64,000 nucleotides of DNA from JALORV01 sp963702595 (GTDB lineage: Bacteria > Pseudomonadota > Gammaproteobacteria > Burkholderiales > Burkholderiaceae_F). How positions within the stretch are numbered: position 1 is the stretch's first letter; each line of letters begins with the position of its first letter. This document shows, in pieces, positions 59,716 through 64,000 of the stretch. The notes under the pieces are model-generated. The model did not search any database. It saw nothing but the letters and a program-made list of their open reading frames with translations, and was not told where the DNA came from. A program made the translations under genes and the position numbers. The stretch covers positions 62,001 to 126,000 of the forward strand of contig CAVPDC010000010.1 in the NCBI GenBank assembly GCA_963702595.1, given 5' to 3'.

Positions 59716-62700
59716 CTAGCTGCAGCGCAGGTCGAGCGTGAACGGGAATTCATGGCTGCGCTGCGGCGCCTCGACGATCATGCGGCCGGGCGTGTGTCCC
59801 GTCGTGAAGAAACGCGCGAGGCGCCGGCTTTCCGCTTCGTAGGCGTTGACAGGAAAGGTTACGTAGTTGCGACCGCCCGGATGCGCCACATGGTACTGGC
59901 AGCCACCGAGCGATCGCTCCATCCAGGCGTCGACGATATCGAAGGTCAGCGGCGCGTGCACTCCGATCGTCGGGTGCAGAGACGACGCTGCCTGCCAGGC
60001 GCGATAGCGGACGCCGCCGACCGACTCGCCGGTACGCCCCGTCGGCTGCAGTGCCAGTGCCCGCCCGTTGACGCAGACCCGATGCCGGTTGTCGTTCAGT
60101 CCCGTCACCTTCACCTCGACCCGTTCCAGCGACGAATCAACGTAGCGCACCGTGCTGCCGCCGGCGCCCTCTTCCCCCATGACGTGCCAGGGCTCGAGCG
60201 CTCCGCGCAGCGTCAGGCGAATGCCGTGCACCGCGACCTCGCCGAAGAGCGGGAAGCGAAACTCGAAGTGAGGCGCGAACCACTTCGGATCCATCGGGTA
60301 GCCTGCCTGTCCGAGTTCGCTGAGCACATCCTCGAAGTCGAGTTCGACGAAGGTCGGCAGCAGGAAGCGGTCGTGCAACTCCGTGCCCCAGCGCGTCAGC
60401 GGCTGCGTGTAGGGCGTCTTCCAGAAACGCGCCAGCAACGCGCGCAACAGCAGTTGCTGCGCAAGGCTCATCTGCCAGTGCGGCGGCATTTCAAACGCAC
60501 GCATCTCGAGCAGCCCGAGCCGTCCGGTGGGTCCGTCCGGCGAGTAGAGCTTGTCGATGCAGAACTCGGAGCGGTGCGTATTGCCGGTGACGTCGATCAG
60601 GATGTTGCGCAGGGCACGATCCACCAGCCACGGCGGCGCCGCCGTCCCGCCCTCGCTGCGCCGACGGAGTTCGGCAAGCGCGATTTCAAGTTCGTAGACC
60701 TGGTCGTTGCGTGCCTCGTCGACGCGGGGTGCCTGGCTGGTCGGTCCGATGAACAGGCCCGAGAACAGATACGAAAGCGACGGATGGTTGTGCCAGTACG
60801 CAATGAGGCTGCCGAGCAGGTCGGGCCGCCTGAGGAACGGTGAATCCTCTGCCGTGGCACCGCCGAGCACGATATGGTTGCCACCACCCGTGCCTGTGTG
60901 GCGCCCATCGAGCATGAACTTCTCGGTCGACAGTCGTGACAGACGCGCTGCTTCGTACAGCGTTTCCGTGTGATCGGCCAGCTGTTCCCAGTCGGAGGCC
61001 GGATGGATGTTGACCTCGATGACGCCCGGATCGGGTGTGATCTGCAGCAGCCTCAGGCGCGGGTCGCGCGGCGGCGGATACCCTTCGAGCACGATGCGCA
61101 GCTTCAGCTCTGCCGCCGTCGCCTCGACCGCGGCGAGCAAATGCAGATAGTCCTCGAGCGCCGGCAGCGGCGGCATGAACACATAGAGCAGCCTGCTCGC
61201 AGGTGCCTCGCTCTCGGCAACGGGACCGCTGGCCCGGCGTGGATCGCGCACCTCCACGCAGAGCGTCGTTCGTATGATGGCGGCCGCCGACTCGAAGCCC
61301 CGTGGCGCCGCGTCGGACGTGGTCGGTGCGGCCCTTTTGTCAGCACCCCTCGCACCGGTGGTCCCGCCGGGCGACTCGAACCCCGCTTGCAGGGCAACGG
61401 CGCCGCCTTCTGCGAAGCCACCGCCGACGGCATACGGCGAGTACCGGGCAAGTATGTCGGCATGCAGCGGCAACGGTTCCAGAGGCGCGAAAGGATCGCG
61501 TTCGACCGGCAGCGACTCGTCCTCCGCGGCCGTCCACGGTAGCGAGTCCAGCGGCAACCGATACCCCATCGGTGAGTCGCCCGGCACCAGGTAGAGCCGC
61601 TCCCCGCGCAGGAACCAGCGGCTGCTGATCCAGCGTGGAGGGCCTGCTGCCGACCCGTCGCGGCGAATCGGCAGCGCATAGCCCACCGGACTGGCGAGCC
61701 CCTGGCCGAATACACGGCTCAGGCGCGCGCGCTCGAGTTCGTCGTCCAGCCGCGCGTCGAACGGATCGACGTTGGATGGCAGGCGTCGCTCGCGCCACAG
61801 GTAGTACCAGGTGTCCTCGTAGCCGGGCAGCACGAAGCTGCCATCGATGCCGAGCCGTTGCGCCAGGCGCTGCATGAAGCGCTCGGCGTCGGCCACTGAG
61901 TAGGACGCGGACTCGCGCTCGTCAGCAAAGAGGCCCGCGTCGTGCCAGCAGGGCTCGCCGTCCGTGCGCCAGCAAATCGACAGGGCCCAGCGGGGCAACT
62001 GTTCGCCGGGGTACCACTTGCCCTGGCCCAGGTGCAGGAACCCCTGCGCCCCGTAACACTCCTTCAAACGCAGCAGCAGGTCCATGGCATAGCGGCGCTT
62101 GGTCGGGCCCAGCGCGGCCGTGTTCCACTCGGCTCCATCACGGTCGTCGATCGAGACGAAGGTCGGCTCGCCGCCCTGCGTCAACCGGACGTCCATGGCC
62201 TTGAGGTCCAAGTCGACCCGGCGGCCGAGCGCATCGAGCGCCTGCCACTGGTCGTCCGTGTACGGCTTGGTGACGCGCGGCGCTTCGTAGATGCGCGTCA
62301 CCTTCATCGTGTGCTCGAACTCGACCTCGCAGTCGTCCACCAGACCACTGATCGGCGCTGCTGTCGTCGGCTCCGGCGTGCAGGCCACGGGTAGATGCCC
62401 TTCGCCCGCCATCAGGCCGGACGTCGGATCGAAGCCGACCCACCCCGCCCCCGGAAGAAAGACCTCGCACCAGGCGTGCAGGTCAGTGAAGTCGTGGTCG
62501 GTCCCGGATGGGCCGTCCAACGCCTGCACGTCGGGCTTCAACTGGATCAGGTAGCCCGACACGAAGCGCGCCGCCAGCCCGAGATGTCGCAGGATATGCA
62601 CCAGCAGCCAGCCGGAGTCGCGGCAGGAACCGGCCGCGAGCTGCAGCGTTTCCTCGGGCGTCTGCACGCCGGGCTCGAGTCGGATCAGGTACCGGACCTC

Positions 62701-63162
62701 GTGCTGCAGCCGGCGGTTCAGTTCGACGAGGAAGTCGATCGTTCGCTGCTCGCGCGTGTCGACGCTGGCCAGGAAGTCGCGCAGCCGCGGCGTGACCTGC
62801 TCGCGCGCGAGGTAGGGCAGCAGGTCATGGCGCAGGCTCGGCTCGTAGACGAATGGGAAGGCCTCCGCGCTCGGCTCGAGGAAGAAGTCGAACGGGTTGT
62901 ACACGGCCATTTGCGCCACCAGATCGACCGTCACCCGGAACTCGGTCGTCTTTTCCGGGAAGACCAGGCGCGCGAGGTAGTTCGCAAACGGATCCTGCTG
63001 CCAGTTGATGAAATGCAGCTCGGGCTCGATGCGCAGCGAATAGGACAGGACCGGCGTGCGGCAATGCGGCGCCGGTCGCAGCCGCACGATCTGCGGCGCG
63101 AGGCCGACACGGCGGTCGTAGCGATAGTGCGTGACGTGATTCAGTGCGACGTTGATGGACAC
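59716..63162 (-). CDS. transglutaminase/DUF2126 large protein
   Basis: A 1148-residue protein: N-terminal transglutaminase-type beta domain (HYRYDRRVGLAPQIVRLRPA), catalytic core with Cys in LAAGSCRDSGWLLVHIL near 180, His in DLHAWCEVFLPGAGW and Asp in VGFDPTSGL, followed by the long DUF2126 region carrying RLTQGGEPTFVSIDDRDGAE and GGGNHIVLGG. The DUF2126 half is of unknown function. It precedes the ATP-grasp fusion in the operon (56 bases). Confidence 0.9.
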   Translation of the reverse strand: MSINVALNHVTHYRYDRRVGLAPQIVRLRPAPHCRTPVLSYSLRIEPELHFINWQQDPFANYLARLVFPEKTTEFRVTVDLVAQMAVYNPFDFFLEPSAEAFPFVYEPSLRHDLLPYLAREQVTPRLRDFLASVDTREQRTIDFLVELNRRLQHEVRYLIRLEPGVQTPEETLQLAAGSCRDSGWLLVHILRHLGLAARFVSGYLIQLKPDVQALDGPSGTDHDFTDLHAWCEVFLPGAGWVGFDPTSGLMAGEGHLPVACTPEPTTAAPISGLVDDCEVEFEHTMKVTRIYEAPRVTKPYTDDQWQALDALGRRVDLDLKAMDVRLTQGGEPTFVSIDDRDGAEWNTAALGPTKRRYAMDLLLRLKECYGAQGFLHLGQGKWYPGEQLPRWALSICWRTDGEPCWHDAGLFADERESASYSVADAERFMQRLAQRLGIDGSFVLPGYEDTWYYLWRERRLPSNVDPFDARLDDELERARLSRVFGQGLASPVGYALPIRRDGSAAGPPRWISSRWFLRGERLYLVPGDSPMGYRLPLDSLPWTAAEDESLPVERDPFAPLEPLPLHADILARYSPYAVGGGFAEGGAVALQAGFESPGGTTGARGADKRAAPTTSDAAPRGFESAAAIIRTTLCVEVRDPRRASGPVAESEAPASRLLYVFMPPLPALEDYLHLLAAVEATAAELKLRIVLEGYPPPRDPRLRLLQITPDPGVIEVNIHPASDWEQLADHTETLYEAARLSRLSTEKFMLDGRHTGTGGGNHIVLGGATAEDSPFLRRPDLLGSLIAYWHNHPSLSYLFSGLFIGPTSQAPRVDEARNDQVYELEIALAELRRRSEGGTAAPPWLVDRALRNILIDVTGNTHRSEFCIDKLYSPDGPTGRLGLLEMRAFEMPPHWQMSLAQQLLLRALLARFWKTPYTQPLTRWGTELHDRFLLPTFVELDFEDVLSELGQAGYPMDPKWFAPHFEFRFPLFGEVAVHGIRLTLRGALEPWHVMGEEGAGGSTVRYVDSSLERVEVKVTGLNDNRHRVCVNGRALALQPTGRTGESVGGVRYRAWQAASSLHPTIGVHAPLTFDIVDAWMERSLGGCQYHVAHPGGRNYVTFPVNAYEAESRRLARFFTTGHTPGRMIVEAPQRSHEFPFTLDLRCS

Positions 63163-63264
63163 GGGAGCCCCGTTGAGAGATTCAAGTTGCCGTCTGTCGC
63201 GCCGACGGCGAAAGTGCCCTGCGACGCTCTACATCAGGCGATCTGCCGGCGTGTGTCACGCGTA

Positions 63265-64000
63265 TCAGCGCGGCGCAGCGCGCGGCGCCGCCTGGGCCAC
63301 CAGCTGTATCCCGACACTGGCCACCGCGTCGCCCTCGAGGCTGGGCGGCAGCGGTGCGCGCGGCGGCTGGGTGGACTCGGTCTCGAGTTTCGGCGTCGCG
63401 TTGTCGCGCTGGGAGTCACGCCAGGTGGGATCCGGAATTTCCTGGAACACCTGCTTCAGGCGCGCGCCCCAGGTGTTCCGGATCATCTGCATGTACTGGT
63501 TGTGCTGATCGATCTCAACGAACTTCGTCACACGCAGCGCGCCTTCCTCGTAGACGAGCAGATCGAGCGGCAACCCGACCGAGATGTTGGACCGCAGTGT
63601 CGAGTCCATGGAGATCAGCGCGCACTTGGCAGCTTCCTCGAGCGACGTCGAGGGCGTGACGACGCGGTCGACGATGGGCTTGCCGTACTTGGCCTCGCCG
63701 ATCTGGAAGTAAGGATTTTCCGGCGTGGCTTCGATGAAATTGCCGGCGGAATAGACATGGAACAGCCGCATCCGCTCGCCCCGGATCTGACCGCCGAAGA
63801 TGAAGCTGCAGTTGAACTCGATGCCGGACTCCTTCAGGGCCTGGCCGTCGCGCCGCTGCACCTCGCGCACGGCCTCTCCGACCACGCGCACGGCCTCGAA
63901 CAGCGTCTTCGCATTCCAGACACTGTCGACGTGCGGACCGACGTTCTCGCAGACGATCTGCCGCACTGCCTGGGTGACTGCGAGGTTGCCCGCGCTCAGC
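63265..64000 (-). CDS. Anbu-type proteasome-like peptidase, N-terminus beyond right edge
   Basis: The C-terminal 244 codons of a 20S-proteasome-type NTN hydrolase, reading SAGNLAVTQAVRQIVCENV at the edge, then SFIFGGQIRGERMRLFHVYS, GEAKYGKPIVDRVVTPST and ISMDSTLRSNISVGLPLDL, which fit Anbu. The catalytic N-terminal Thr or Ser lies outside the window. After GARLKQVFQEIPDPTW about 55 residues of Pro/Ala/Thr-rich tail follow. First gene of the operon within the window, 102 bases before the DUF2126 gene. Confidence 0.87.
   Translation of the reverse strand, partial: LSAGNLAVTQAVRQIVCENVGPHVDSVWNAKTLFEAVRVVGEAVREVQRRDGQALKESGIEFNCSFIFGGQIRGERMRLFHVYSAGNFIEATPENPYFQIGEAKYGKPIVDRVVTPSTSLEEAAKCALISMDSTLRSNISVGLPLDLLVYEEGALRVTKFVEIDQHNQYMQMIRNTWGARLKQVFQEIPDPTWRDSQRDNATPKLETESTQPPRAPLPPSLEGDAVASVGIQLVAQAAPRAAPR

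Overview
The window is GC-rich, almost fully coding DNA, most likely from the chromosome of a betaproteobacterium. The gene orders that point there are alaC-hom-thrC, hfq-hflX-hflK-hflC-hisZ-purA, der-bamB-yfgM-hisS-ispG-rodZ-pilF-rlmN-ndk, rpoS-nlpD-pcm-surE and thrS-infC-rpmI-rplT-pheS-pheT-ihfA-merR. HisZ (which implies a short-form HisG), PriB inside the rpsF-rpsR-rplI cluster and D-3-hydroxybutyrate dehydrogenase fit the same group. I cannot place it to family. Nearly everything is on the minus strand, and operons read from high to low coordinates. There are no insertion sequences, prophage genes, CRISPR arrays or plasmid functions.

Left part (1-15.7 kb). The left edge cuts an RND efflux adaptor lipoprotein behind a TetR-type palindrome. 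A molybdenum cofactor block follows (mobB, moeA, moaD, moaE, with crcB for fluoride export attached), then threonine and alanine biosynthesis (alaC, hom, thrC). A short plus-strand block carries a Mth938-like gene, a Bcp peroxiredoxin and a PIN-PhoH protein. Next come a patatin-like phospholipase broken by an in-frame TGA, DUF456 and DUF47 proteins, dnaB, and the ribosomal cluster rpsF-priB-rpsR-rplI.

Middle (15.8-42 kb). This is informational and housekeeping: sirtuin, rlmB, rnr, tRNA-Leu with a decayed second 3' end, purine and histidine genes, the HflKC protease regulators, Hfq, ribosome and outer-membrane assembly (der, bamB), isoprenoid synthesis (ispG), cell shape (rodZ), pilus assembly (pilF), RNA methyltransferases (rlmN, rlmD), and the stationary-phase group rpoS-nlpD-pcm-surE, ending at tRNA-Pro.

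Right part (42-64 kb). The translation operon thrS-infC-rpmI-rplT-pheS-pheT-ihfA-merR follows, with infC apparently starting at AUC. tRNA-Val, an acyltransferase, relA, mtfA, a flavodoxin-like gene, a frameshifted alpha/beta hydrolase and bdhA lead to the most unusual locus. That locus is a minus-strand operon encoding an Anbu-type proteasome-related protease (cut by the right edge), a large transglutaminase/DUF2126 protein, a circularly permuted ATP-grasp fused to an alpha-E domain, and a second transglutaminase. The combination of peptide-bond-forming and peptide-bond-breaking enzymes suggests a peptide-tagging or peptide-synthesis system whose substrate is unknown.

CDS coordinates include the stop codon. 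Domain and family calls come from reading motifs in the translations; no database search was run.
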